DNA of 64,000 nucleotides from [Leptolyngbya] sp. PCC 7376 (GTDB lineage: Bacteria > Cyanobacteriota > Cyanobacteriia > Cyanobacteriales > MRBY01). The stretch is taken from the NCBI RefSeq assembly GCF_000316605.1, contig NC_019683.1:248001-312000 (forward strand), given 5' to 3'. The position numbers and the translations under genes are program-made. Positions 28,125 to 38,056 of this stretch are shown here, one piece after another (position 1 is the stretch's first letter; each line of letters begins with the position of its first letter). A model generated the notes under the pieces. That model was not told where the DNA came from, searched no databases, and saw only the letters and a program-made list of their open reading frames with translations.

Positions 28125-29018
28125 ATGACCGTAACTGCGACAGCCCCGATGACCGATAACACATGGCAATGGCAGGGCTTTGACATCAACTACCGCTGCT
28201 ATGGCACAGAAGGACCCCCTGTTGTGATGATCCATGGCTTTGGCGCATCGGTGGGACATTGGCGAAAAAATCTACCTGTCCTTGGCCAGCAATACCGTTG
28301 TTATGCCATTGATTTACTTGGATTCGGCAAATCAGCAAAGCCCACTCCACACATTGAAGCAGACTACACTTTTGATACTTGGGCAGCTCAAATTCAAGCA
28401 TTTTGTGAAGAGGTGATCGGCGAACCGGCTTTTTTAGTCGCCAACTCCATCGGCTGTGTGGTCGCGATGCAAACCGCCGTTAGTTATCCAGAATGGGTAA
28501 AAGGAATTGTCTCATTAAATTTTTCCCTAAGACTTTTCCACGAAAAAAACCTTGCAAAATCACCCATTTATCAAAAATGGGGAGTACCAATTTTCCAAAA
28601 AGTTTTAACGGGCACACCTCTCGGTAAATTATTTTTCAAACAAATTGCCCAACCCAAAGCAATCCGCAATGTCCTCTCCCAGGCTTACAACGACACCTCT
28701 GCAATCACTGATGAATTAATCGATATTCTGCTCACTCCTGCAAAAGACAAGGGTGCTGTGGATGTTTTTCTCGCATTTATTAGTTATTCACAGGGAGCAT
28801 TACCAGACGAGCTCTTACCTTTGTTACCCTGTCCGGCAGTAGTAATGTGGGGCACAGAAGATCCTTGGGAACCAATCGCCCTAGGGCAAAAAATGGTGGC
28901 ACAGTATTCCGACATCGAGTTTATTCCTCTTGAAGGGGTTGGTCATTGCCCACAGGATGAAGCACCAGAATTAGTCAATGCTCAAGTCATGCAGTGGCTC
29001 GCAGCTCAAGAAGCATAA
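28125..29018 (+). CDS. Alpha/beta-hydrolase fold protein
   Basis: A 297-residue soluble hydrolase. Visible are the oxyanion strand MIHGFGASVGHWRKN, the DLLGFGKSAKP loop, nucleophile Ser108 in VANSIGC, an acid in MWGTEDPWEP and the His of GVGHCPQDEAPE. The nucleophile elbow is N-S-I-G rather than the usual G-x-S-x-G. This group is widespread in cyanobacteria and plants and includes pheophytinase-like proteins, but the substrate here is unknown. It starts at ATG 28125, about 95 bases after yidD, and is convergent with the response regulator. Confidence 0.9.
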   Translation: MTVTATAPMTDNTWQWQGFDINYRCYGTEGPPVVMIHGFGASVGHWRKNLPVLGQQYRCYAIDLLGFGKSAKPTPHIEADYTFDTWAAQIQAFCEEVIGEPAFLVANSIGCVVAMQTAVSYPEWVKGIVSLNFSLRLFHEKNLAKSPIYQKWGVPIFQKVLTGTPLGKLFFKQIAQPKAIRNVLSQAYNDTSAITDELIDILLTPAKDKGAVDVFLAFISYSQGALPDELLPLLPCPAVVMWGTEDPWEPIALGQKMVAQYSDIEFIPLEGVGHCPQDEAPELVNAQVMQWLAAQEA

Positions 29019-29048
29019 ATCGCAATTAAGCTTAGTCTCAATCGCAAA

Positions 29049-29453
29049 TTAAACAGCTAATGGTTGTGACCATTTGTCTAACATCGTTTTGAGATCTTTG
29101 ATATAAACCGGTTTGGCAAGATAATCATCCATCCCTGCTGCCAAACACTTCTGGCGATCGCCAGGCATTGCATAGGCTGTAATCCCGATAATCACAGGGG
29201 AGTGGGACTGCTCATACTGTTCTTGTCGAATTTTTGTGGCCGCCTCATAGCCATTCATTACGGGCATCGCACAATCCATCAAAATGATATCCACACAGTT
29301 GTTGGAACAATATTCTGCTGCTTCCTTACCGTTTTTCACGGATGCCACATCATATTGCATCTGTTCCATTTGTTTGCTGAACACAGCACGATTAATATGG
29401 TCATCTTCAACGATGAGAACACGAGTAAGAAAGGGTTGGGAAGATTTCGGCAT
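29049..29453 (-). CDS. Single-domain response regulator
   Basis: A 134-residue receiver-only protein. Conserved residues are the acidic pair in VEDDHINRAVF, phosphoacceptor Asp60 (IILMDCAMP), the Thr of GITAYAMPGDRQKC and the Lys of AKPV. The sequence DHINRAVFSKQM and the MDDYLAKPV end resemble receivers attached to hybrid kinases, so it may be a stand-alone partner for a phosphorelay. No output domain is present and no kinase gene is adjacent. Confidence 0.93.
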   Translation of the reverse strand: MPKSSQPFLTRVLIVEDDHINRAVFSKQMEQMQYDVASVKNGKEAAEYCSNNCVDIILMDCAMPVMNGYEAATKIRQEQYEQSHSPVIIGITAYAMPGDRQKCLAAGMDDYLAKPVYIKDLKTMLDKWSQPLAV

Positions 29454-29893
29454 ATTGGTGTGTCACGCCTTTTGCTGTCTTGGTTAGCAACTGATGCAAC
29501 ATGGCAAAATTTGTGCTCCACAGGAGGTAAACAGTACGTATCAAGGTACTCGCTATAGCTCATAAGCACGCCCGCTAAAACACTAATGTCATCTCAGTAA
29601 AATCGCTGATTTTTGTGACTTTTACGAGAACAACTTACGGCGATCGCTCGTCATCATCAATACTCGTCCCCAAATAATGTCAGCAAAATCAATGAGGTGT
29701 ACCATTCAAATTAGTTATGGCAACCCAGCAGAATAAACGCGATTATTCTATGGAATCATTGCCGTGAATTGCCCATGAACAGGTGGCTCAAGGTTTAATA
29801 TGGTTAACTAGGCTGTAAAACCGGATGTTATCCACGCGAACTGCTAGGATACGGGATTCAGAATTTCAATTCGCAGGAGTTGCTAAGGCGTAC
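29454..29893. other. Intergenic region upstream of the olefin synthase, 440 bases
   Basis: A long spacer between divergent genes. One HIP1 site lies at about 29639. A ribosome-binding site AAGG ends five bases before ATG 29894, and AGGAG lies further upstream. I find no convincing -35/-10 pair, inverted repeat or RNA gene, although its length suggests regulatory content for a very large biosynthetic gene. Confidence 0.5.
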
Positions 29894-32800
29894 ATGTTTG
29901 GTCAATTTACAAGTTTCGTCGATCTGCTTCAGTACAGGGCTGAGTCTCAACCCGATAAAACCATTTTCACTTTCCTAGCTGATGGCGAGGCGGAAACTGA
30001 TTCTTTGACCTACGGTGATCTACATACTCGTGCCCGGGCGATCGCCGCTTATTTACAGACTCACCATGCCCGTGGTGAACGTGCGCTACTCCTTTATCCC
30101 CCAGGACTGGAGTTTATCTCTGCTTTTTTAGGATGTCTTTATGCAGGTGTGATTGCAGTACCAGCTTATCCGCCACGTCCGAATCGCTCTTTTGGGCGAC
30201 TCTACAGCATTATTCAAGATGCCCAAGCTCAATTTGCCCTAACCACAGCTGAACTGCGTGGCAAAATCGCCAATCGCTTTGAAGAATTAGAAAATTCGGC
30301 ATTTCAATGTCTGTCAACAGATAATCTCTCACTCGATTTAGCAGCAGCTTGGAAAAATCCGAATGTCGGCCTTGATGATTTAGCTTTTTTGCAATATACA
30401 AGCGGCTCTACTGGTAATCCCAAGGGAGTAATGGTTGCCCACAGTAATTTGCTCCACAACTCCCACATTATTCAAACAGGCTTTAAAAATTCCCAAGATG
30501 TCAGAGCTGTGTCTTGGTTACCGCCCTATCACGACATGGGCTTGATTGGCGGCATTTTACAGCCAATCTATGTGGGGATTTTTCAAGTCTTGATGCCCCC
30601 GGTCAGTTTTTTGCAACGTCCATTTCGGTGGTTAAAAGCAATTAGTAAATATAAAGCAACCACTAGTGGTGCGCCAAATTTTGCTTACGACCTCTGTGTC
30701 TCACAAATTACGCAGGAGCAGAAATCCACACTGGAATTGGAATCTTGGCAACTAGCGTTTTCAGGAGCAGAGCCCATCCGTAGTGCGACCCTCGATAATT
30801 TCAGTCAGCACTTTGCAGAAGTCGGTTTCGATAAAAAAGCGTTTTATCCCTGCTATGGCATGGCGGAAACAACGCTCATGGTTTCAGGCACTGAACCACA
30901 GGCATTACCTAGGGAAATTACCGTTAGTAAGCAAGCTATCGAAGAGAATCAGGTGCGGGAGGCGATCGCCGATGAACCAACAGTAACCTTAGTTGGTAGC
31001 GGTCAAATCATTGGGGATTTAGCGGTTAGGATCGTTAATCCTGAGACATTGGCGCGGTGTACGGACAGCATTATTGGTGAGGTTTGGGTCAATGGCGAAA
31101 GCGTAGCGAAAGGCTATTGGCAAAAGAATGAGCTCACAGAAAGAACGTTTCAGGCACAGGTGGATGGCGAAACGGGCTTTTTGCGGACAGGAGATCTCGG
31201 ATTTCAGCGGGACGGTGAACTCTACATTACGGGTCGTCTCAAGGATTTATTGATTATTCGCGGACGCAACCATTACCCACAAGACATTGAACTAACGGTA
31301 GAAAAAGCTCATCCAGCCATTCGACAAGGAGCAGGAGCAGCGATTTCTGTAGAGGTTGATGGTGATGAACAGCTCGTTATTGTGCAAGAAGTGGAGCGTA
31401 AGTTTGTTCGTCATTTAAATGTCGAAGAAGTGTCCCAAGCGATTCGGGGGGCGATCGCCACGGAACATCAATTACAGCCCTATGCCATTTGTTTTATTAA
31501 AACAGGCAGTATTCCGAAAACATCCAGCGGTAAAATTCGTCGCCATGCCTGTAAGTTAGGGTTTCTCGATGAGAGTTTGTCGGTGGTAGGTCAATGGGTG
31601 CAGGGGTTAGAGACGCGTCAATCACAACCCGTTACCAGCGAACAAAAAGCACCATCTCATACTTGGGCAGCAGTAGGGAAAGGTGATCGCCAACAGCAAG
31701 AGCTAGAAGCATGGTTAATCGATAATATTGCCCAGCGATTGGGGGTAAATTCGAACAAAATCAATGTCTTGGAACCTTTTGCCAGCTATGGTTTAGATTC
31801 TGTGCAGGCGGTTCAGGTAACGGCAGATCTAGAGGATCGCCTAGAGCGCAAATTAGAACCGACTCTAGCTTACGATTACCCTTCGATTCGAGCATTGGCA
31901 GCATTTTTGATTACGGGCGAAACCGCGACCCAAACTTTTGCGATCACACCGGAAAAAAAACTGCAAAATTCGGAAATTGCGGTTATTGGTCTCAGTTGTC
32001 GATTCCCCCAAGCCAACAATCCCGAGGCATTTTGGAAACTGTTGGCACAAGGTAAAGACGGTATTCGGCAGTTGGGCGATCGCTGGGGTTCGGATGAATG
32101 GGGCGGTTTTTTAGACGAAATTGATCAGTTTGAGCCAAGTTTTTTTGGGATTTCTCCCCGAGAGGCAGAACAGATGGATCCCCAGCAGCGGCTTTTGCTG
32201 GAGGTGAGTTGGGAAGCTTTAGAACGGGCTGGCATTCCGGCGAACAAGTTAGCGAATTCTCCAACGGGTGTGTTTGTTGGCATTAGTAATAGTGACTATG
32301 CCCAGCTTCAGGTGCGGGAAAAAAATCCGATCAATGCCTATATGGGAACGGGCAATGCCCACAGCGTTGCGGCAAATCGCTTGTCCTATTTTCTCGATTT
32401 GCGGGGGCCATCGCTCAGTGTGGATACGGCTTGTTCGTCATCCCTGGTAGCGGTTCATCTCGCTTGTCAAAGTCTAATCAACGGGGAATGTAAACAGGCG
32501 ATCGCCGCTGGAGTTAACCTTATTCTCACGCCGGATGTCACCCAAACCTTTTCGCAGGCGGGGATGATGAGCGGTGCGGGTCGTTGTAAAACCTTTGATG
32601 AAAGTGCCGATGGTTATGTGCGAGGCGAAGGGTGTGGCGCAGTAATTCTTAAGCCTTTAGCGGATGCGGAAAGGGATGGCGATTCAGTTTTGGCAGTGAT
32701 TCACGGCTCGGCAATTAATCAGGATGGACGCAGTAATGGTTTAACGGCTCCCAACGGTTTGGCACAACAGGCAGTCATTCAGCAGGCGATCGCCCGAGCA

Positions 32801-35800
32801 GGGATGTCAGCGGCGGATTTAGATTATGTGGAAGCCCATGGTACTGGTACACCCCTCGGCGATCCAATTGAAATTAATTCTTTAAAATCTGTCCTCAAAA
32901 ATGATGGGCAAATGCGCGAAAAGCCCTGTGTGGTGGGCTCAGTGAAAACCAATATTGGTCATCTTGAAGCTGCTGCTGGTATCGCAGGTTTAATCAAAAT
33001 TGTCTTGTCATTACAGCATGGCAAAATTCCTCGGCATCTCCATTTTCAACAACTCAATTCCCGCATTGACTTAGAGCAAACCCTTACTATTCCCGCCGTC
33101 GCGCAACTATGGATTAAGCTCAATCAACCGCGTTTCGCTGGGGTCAGCTCTTTTGGTTTTGGTGGCACAAATGCACATATTATTGTCGGTGATCGCCCCA
33201 CAACAACTCCTCAACAATCCCAAGCTAAAAAGCGTCCTTGGCATGTTTTAACTCTCTCAGCAAAGAACCAAGTGGCTTTGAAGGCAGTGCAGGGGAACTA
33301 TGCAAAATATCTAACAACGCAGTCTGATCTTGACTTGCAGAAGTTATGTTTAACGGCTAATACAGGGCGATCGCACTTTAATCAGCGTCGAGCGATTATT
33401 TTTCAAGACCAAGCTGATTTACAGTCGCAACTCGCTACATCGGTTTCCTCGCCACCCGCGATTACGCCTCAAAAAATTGCCTTTTTATTTACAGGGCAAG
33501 GGTCGCAATATGTCGGTATGGGTCAGCAACTCTACGAAACTCAACCGCTTTTTAAATCGGTATTAGATGAGTGCGATCGCCTATGGCAATCCTTTTCGTC
33601 CGATGCACCAACTTTAATTGACTTACTCTATGGCGGTCATGACCCACAGATCGTGAACCAGACAATTTACACTCAGCCTCTACTTTTTGCGGTGGAATAT
33701 GCGATCGCCCAATTGTGGTTGTCATGGGGTATTGCACCAGATTTTTGTATGGGGCACAGCGTTGGTGAATATGTAGCGGCTTGTTTGGCTGGTGTCTTCT
33801 CACTAGAGGATGGCATGAAACTGATCACTGCGCGGGGCAAGCTCATGCAGAATTTGCCCAGTAATGGTGGAATGGCAGCGGTTTTTGCAGATAAAACAGC
33901 GATTACACCCTATTTATCTAAAAATTTAACCGTTGGTGCTGAAAATGGCTCCCATTTGGTTTTATCAGGGCAGACCCTTTGTTTAGAGCAAAGCCTATCG
34001 AAGTTACAGCGGCAAGGCATTAAAACAAAAGCCCTCAAAGTTTCCCATGCCTTTCATTCACCATTGATGGCGCCAATGTTAGGAGCATTTCGTCAGGTTG
34101 CCGAGCAAATTCAGTTCCATGAACCCCGTTTACCGCTGATTTCTAATGTTACCGGGCAGGAAATTGGGTCGGCGATCGCCACAGCAGATTATTGGGTGAG
34201 CCATGTGTCGGAACCTGTGAAATTTGTGCAGAGTATGCAAACCATTGCAGCGGCAGGTGTAAATGTCTTTTTAGAGATTGGAGCAAAGCCTGTTCTATTA
34301 AGTATGGGTCGTCATTGTCTGCCGGATGTGGAAGCATTGTGGTTGCCGAGTTTGCGACCGCAAAATGACGATTGGCAAGAGATGTTTACGAGTCTCGGGA
34401 AGCTTTATGAGCAGGGTCTAAATATTAATTGGCAAGCGGTTGAAGCAGATTATACTCAGCAGAAACTCACCGATTTACCGACCTATCCATTCCAACGCAA
34501 ACGCTATTGGTTTAGCGAAAAGTCTTGGACTAACTCAGAAACGATCGAGGCAGATTTTTCAGAGTGGTTCTACGAGGTGCAATGGCATCAAGTGGAATTG
34601 CCGCAAGCGTCTGAGCAAAAAGAAGGTTTATGGTTGATTTTGGGCGATCATCACTCTCAAACATTAGAAATAGCTCAACAATTTCCGCAGTCTCAAATCG
34701 TTTCTCTCGGCGATGAATTTCAGCAACATTCAGATCATTGGGAAGTGCATCCCGACCAGTTTGATCAATTGTTTACAAGCCTAGCCAACACAAAACTTGC
34801 TGGGATTATTCACGGTTGGGCGATCGCCGCCGAGGAGCAAAATCTTGACCATAGCCAATGGTTAACTTGCTACACCACATTGCAATTAATCCAAAGCTTG
34901 CAGCGCCAACAACGGCAAATTCCCTGTTGGTTATTAACGCGCAATAGTCAGGCCGTTTTGGAGAATGACAAAGTTGAAGGGTTTACCCAAAATAGTTTGT
35001 GGGGAATGGGGAAGACGATCGCCCTTGAGCATCCAGAACTTTGGGGCGGCATCATTGATCTCGATGCAGCGATTCCTAATCTCACTAAGCTTTGCAACCA
35101 AACCAAAATTCAGCACTTAGCCTGTCGTAATGGTTCGATTTATTGCTCCCAACTAGTACCGCAAACAGTTACAAAAACGAAAATCTCGGCTATTGTGCCA
35201 CAAGCTGTCTATCTCATTACGGGCGGTCTAGGCAGTATTGGTCGTCGTTTAGCGCAATGGCTAGATGAACAAGGCGCGACAAAAGTACTCTTGCTAACCC
35301 GTCGGAGTCTAGCAACTGATGATTCGCGCTTAGCTGATTTACCGAAAAGTGCGATCGCCTACACCTGCGACATTGCAGATGACCATGAGGTGCAAAACCT
35401 GTTTCAACGGTATCCAAATATCAGCGGTATTTTTCATGCAGCGGGTGTCCTTGAGGATGGTTTCCTGGCAACGCAAACATGGAAAAATTTCGAGAAAGTT
35501 TTTGCAGCGAAAGTCCAGGGCACATGGAATTTACATCACCATAGCCTTACTAATCCCCTTGATTTTTTCGTGACCTTCTCGTCGGTAGCATCGATAGTGG
35601 GTTCTCCCGGCCAAGGAAATTATGCGGCGGCCAATGGCTTTATGGATGCGATCGCCCGATATCGCCAAGGACAAGGATTACCTGCTCTTAATATCAATTG
35701 GGGGCCTTGGGCGACAGACGGCATGGCAACGGCTTTGCGCAATCAAGGCATGGCTTTTTTAGCGCCAGAACAAGGGTTGCACATCCTCGAAACGGTCTTG

Positions 35801-38020
35801 GCACAACAAACTAACGTTGGCGTTTTCAAACCTGATTGGCAACAGTTATCGCGACAATTTCCGGCGATCGCCAATAGCTATTATTTCCGCGCAGTGATGG
35901 GGGAAACGGAGGAAGTTTCCACCCAAAACGACATTTTCGAGCGATTGCAAACATTGCCCACCACTGAGCAACAGCAGCAATTAACAGATTATTTACGTGA
36001 ATCTATCGCCCGCATTCTCAAGCTAGACTCTACCCAAATTCAGCCCAGTGATAATCTCCTCGATTTGGGGATGGATTCGTTGATGGTGATGGAGGCGATC
36101 GCCCATTTGAAGCAGGATTTACGGTTGATGCTGTATCCACGCGAAATCTACGAACGTCCGAAATTAGAGGTGTTGGCTAAGTATTTGGGTGACGAATTCC
36201 AGAAAGCTCACAATCCCGATTATCAACAAAAAACGGTTTCCATTCCGACTCAACTTCCCAGCCAAACCAATAAAACTTGGCAGATTCCGGCTCAGAAAAA
36301 TGAGAAACCGATCGCCTTTATTTTATCGAGTCCTCGCTCCGGTTCAACGCTATTGCGGGTGATGTTAGCCGGGCATCCAGAACTATATTCCCCACCGGAA
36401 TTGCACCTATTACCCTTCGAAACGATGGGCGATCGCCAAGAGGAATTAGGCCTATCTCATCTTGGGGAAGGGTTGCAACGAGCCATCATGGATCTCGATG
36501 GTCTAACAGCAGAGGAAAGCCAACAAACCATTAATCAATGGCTCACAGAAAATCGTTCCATTGGTGATATTTATTCTGAATTGCAGACCAAAGCAACGGG
36601 TAGATTACTCATCGATAAATCCCCTAGTTATGGCAGCGATCGCCAAACATTAGAGCACAGTGAAATTTTGTTTGAGAACGCTAAATATATTCATTTAGTG
36701 CGCCATCCCTACGCAATGATTGAATCTTTTAGTCGATTGCGGATGGATAAATTGTTGGGTGATACAAGTGCCAATCCCTTTGGTTTAGCTGAATCAATTT
36801 GGACAAAAAGCAACCAAAATATTTTGCATTTGGGTCAGACTTTATCCCCCGATAAATATTTACAAGTGGTGTACGAAGATCTCGTTAAAAATCCCCGCGT
36901 TGTCCTCACTCAAATCTGTAAATTTCTCGGCGTCGATTTTGATGAATCCTTACTGAATCCCTACAGTGGCGATCGCCTAACTGATGGCCTCCATCAACAA
37001 TCGATGGGAGTAGGCGATCCCAATTTCCTCAAACATAAAAATATTGATCCGGCGCTAGCAGATAAATGGCGTAACGTTCAGCTTCCCCAACCCCTCAATC
37101 CCACAACAATTCGTTTGGCGCAAACCTTTAATTATGACTTGCCCAATGAAGATTTAACGGTTAGTGAAGTACCAACCATGACCGAACGGTCGGTGACTGT
37201 ACGCGGTTTAAATTATTGCCTTTGTGAATGGGGCGATCGCACCAAGCCACTCATTTTGATGCTGCATGGCATCCTCGAACAAGGCGCTTCCTGGCAACTA
37301 ATTGCACCGCAATTGGCAGCCCAAGGTTATTGGGTTGTGGCACCAGATCTGCGAGGTCATGGCAAATCTGACCATGCCCAGTCCTACAGTATGCTCGACT
37401 TTTTAGCTGATGTAGATACCCTAGCAAAGGAACTCACCGACCAATCTTTTACCCTAGTGGGTCATTCGATGGGATCGATTATTGGAGCAATGTATGCAGG
37501 GATTCGTCGTGATCAAGTAAAACATCTTTGCCTTGTTGAAACGATTGTGCCCAATGATATTGACGATGCAGAAACAGCAAATCACCTTGTCACTCACCTT
37601 GATTATTTGGCAACACCGCAGGAACATCCCACATTTCCTGATGTGGCGATCGCCGCCCGTCGTTTACGGCAAGTCACACCAGCATTGTCAGAAGAGCTAT
37701 CGCTAAAACTGGTAGAGCGCAGCACAGAACAAACTGAGACTGGTTACCAATGGCGTTGGGATGCTTTTTTACGTACCCGTGCAGGCATTGAATTCAATGG
37801 CATTAGTCGCCGCCGATACCTGGCTCTCCTCGAAAATATCCAAGCAAAAATCACTCTTATTTATGGTGATCAAAGCGAATTTAATCGATCTGAGGATCTT
37901 GCAGCTACCCAAGCAGCGATGCCCAATGCTCAACGCCTAACAGTGAATGGAGGTCATAATCTCCACTTTGAAAATCCTGAGGCGATCGCCAGAATTCTGA
38001 TGGAATGCTTGACTTTCTAG
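29894..38020 (+). CDS. ols: Type I polyketide olefin (1-alkene) synthase
   Basis: A single 2708-residue megasynthase that converts a fatty acid to a terminal alkene. Domains in order: fatty acyl-ACP ligase (1-580; QYTSGSTGNPKGVM), ACP1 (Ser636, YGLDSVQA), ketosynthase (Cys847 in DTACSSS, plus the EAHGTGTPLGDP and NIGHLEAAAG histidines), acyltransferase (Ser1289, GHSVGEY), ketoreductase (TGGLGSIGRR near 1776), ACP2 (Ser2062, LGMDSLMVM), sulfotransferase (about 2140-2400; SSPRSGSTLL binds PAPS) and thioesterase (Ser2525, GHSMGS). The order is that of the Synechococcus PCC 7002 Ols: extend once, reduce, sulfate, then release with loss of CO2 and sulfate. The frame is open to 29825, but ATG 29894 matches the known N-terminus. 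Confidence 0.97.
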   Translation: MFGQFTSFVDLLQYRAESQPDKTIFTFLADGEAETDSLTYGDLHTRARAIAAYLQTHHARGERALLLYPPGLEFISAFLGCLYAGVIAVPAYPPRPNRSFGRLYSIIQDAQAQFALTTAELRGKIANRFEELENSAFQCLSTDNLSLDLAAAWKNPNVGLDDLAFLQYTSGSTGNPKGVMVAHSNLLHNSHIIQTGFKNSQDVRAVSWLPPYHDMGLIGGILQPIYVGIFQVLMPPVSFLQRPFRWLKAISKYKATTSGAPNFAYDLCVSQITQEQKSTLELESWQLAFSGAEPIRSATLDNFSQHFAEVGFDKKAFYPCYGMAETTLMVSGTEPQALPREITVSKQAIEENQVREAIADEPTVTLVGSGQIIGDLAVRIVNPETLARCTDSIIGEVWVNGESVAKGYWQKNELTERTFQAQVDGETGFLRTGDLGFQRDGELYITGRLKDLLIIRGRNHYPQDIELTVEKAHPAIRQGAGAAISVEVDGDEQLVIVQEVERKFVRHLNVEEVSQAIRGAIATEHQLQPYAICFIKTGSIPKTSSGKIRRHACKLGFLDESLSVVGQWVQGLETRQSQPVTSEQKAPSHTWAAVGKGDRQQQELEAWLIDNIAQRLGVNSNKINVLEPFASYGLDSVQAVQVTADLEDRLERKLEPTLAYDYPSIRALAAFLITGETATQTFAITPEKKLQNSEIAVIGLSCRFPQANNPEAFWKLLAQGKDGIRQLGDRWGSDEWGGFLDEIDQFEPSFFGISPREAEQMDPQQRLLLEVSWEALERAGIPANKLANSPTGVFVGISNSDYAQLQVREKNPINAYMGTGNAHSVAANRLSYFLDLRGPSLSVDTACSSSLVAVHLACQSLINGECKQAIAAGVNLILTPDVTQTFSQAGMMSGAGRCKTFDESADGYVRGEGCGAVILKPLADAERDGDSVLAVIHGSAINQDGRSNGLTAPNGLAQQAVIQQAIARAGMSAADLDYVEAHGTGTPLGDPIEINSLKSVLKNDGQMREKPCVVGSVKTNIGHLEAAAGIAGLIKIVLSLQHGKIPRHLHFQQLNSRIDLEQTLTIPAVAQLWIKLNQPRFAGVSSFGFGGTNAHIIVGDRPTTTPQQSQAKKRPWHVLTLSAKNQVALKAVQGNYAKYLTTQSDLDLQKLCLTANTGRSHFNQRRAIIFQDQADLQSQLATSVSSPPAITPQKIAFLFTGQGSQYVGMGQQLYETQPLFKSVLDECDRLWQSFSSDAPTLIDLLYGGHDPQIVNQTIYTQPLLFAVEYAIAQLWLSWGIAPDFCMGHSVGEYVAACLAGVFSLEDGMKLITARGKLMQNLPSNGGMAAVFADKTAITPYLSKNLTVGAENGSHLVLSGQTLCLEQSLSKLQRQGIKTKALKVSHAFHSPLMAPMLGAFRQVAEQIQFHEPRLPLISNVTGQEIGSAIATADYWVSHVSEPVKFVQSMQTIAAAGVNVFLEIGAKPVLLSMGRHCLPDVEALWLPSLRPQNDDWQEMFTSLGKLYEQGLNINWQAVEADYTQQKLTDLPTYPFQRKRYWFSEKSWTNSETIEADFSEWFYEVQWHQVELPQASEQKEGLWLILGDHHSQTLEIAQQFPQSQIVSLGDEFQQHSDHWEVHPDQFDQLFTSLANTKLAGIIHGWAIAAEEQNLDHSQWLTCYTTLQLIQSLQRQQRQIPCWLLTRNSQAVLENDKVEGFTQNSLWGMGKTIALEHPELWGGIIDLDAAIPNLTKLCNQTKIQHLACRNGSIYCSQLVPQTVTKTKISAIVPQAVYLITGGLGSIGRRLAQWLDEQGATKVLLLTRRSLATDDSRLADLPKSAIAYTCDIADDHEVQNLFQRYPNISGIFHAAGVLEDGFLATQTWKNFEKVFAAKVQGTWNLHHHSLTNPLDFFVTFSSVASIVGSPGQGNYAAANGFMDAIARYRQGQGLPALNINWGPWATDGMATALRNQGMAFLAPEQGLHILETVLAQQTNVGVFKPDWQQLSRQFPAIANSYYFRAVMGETEEVSTQNDIFERLQTLPTTEQQQQLTDYLRESIARILKLDSTQIQPSDNLLDLGMDSLMVMEAIAHLKQDLRLMLYPREIYERPKLEVLAKYLGDEFQKAHNPDYQQKTVSIPTQLPSQTNKTWQIPAQKNEKPIAFILSSPRSGSTLLRVMLAGHPELYSPPELHLLPFETMGDRQEELGLSHLGEGLQRAIMDLDGLTAEESQQTINQWLTENRSIGDIYSELQTKATGRLLIDKSPSYGSDRQTLEHSEILFENAKYIHLVRHPYAMIESFSRLRMDKLLGDTSANPFGLAESIWTKSNQNILHLGQTLSPDKYLQVVYEDLVKNPRVVLTQICKFLGVDFDESLLNPYSGDRLTDGLHQQSMGVGDPNFLKHKNIDPALADKWRNVQLPQPLNPTTIRLAQTFNYDLPNEDLTVSEVPTMTERSVTVRGLNYCLCEWGDRTKPLILMLHGILEQGASWQLIAPQLAAQGYWVVAPDLRGHGKSDHAQSYSMLDFLADVDTLAKELTDQSFTLVGHSMGSIIGAMYAGIRRDQVKHLCLVETIVPNDIDDAETANHLVTHLDYLATPQEHPTFPDVAIAARRLRQVTPALSEELSLKLVERSTEQTETGYQWRWDAFLRTRAGIEFNGISRRRYLALLENIQAKITLIYGDQSEFNRSEDLAATQAAMPNAQRLTVNGGHNLHFENPEAIARILMECLTF

Positions 38021-38056
38021 TACAGCGAAATGGAGTAACTCGATCACCATTCCCGA

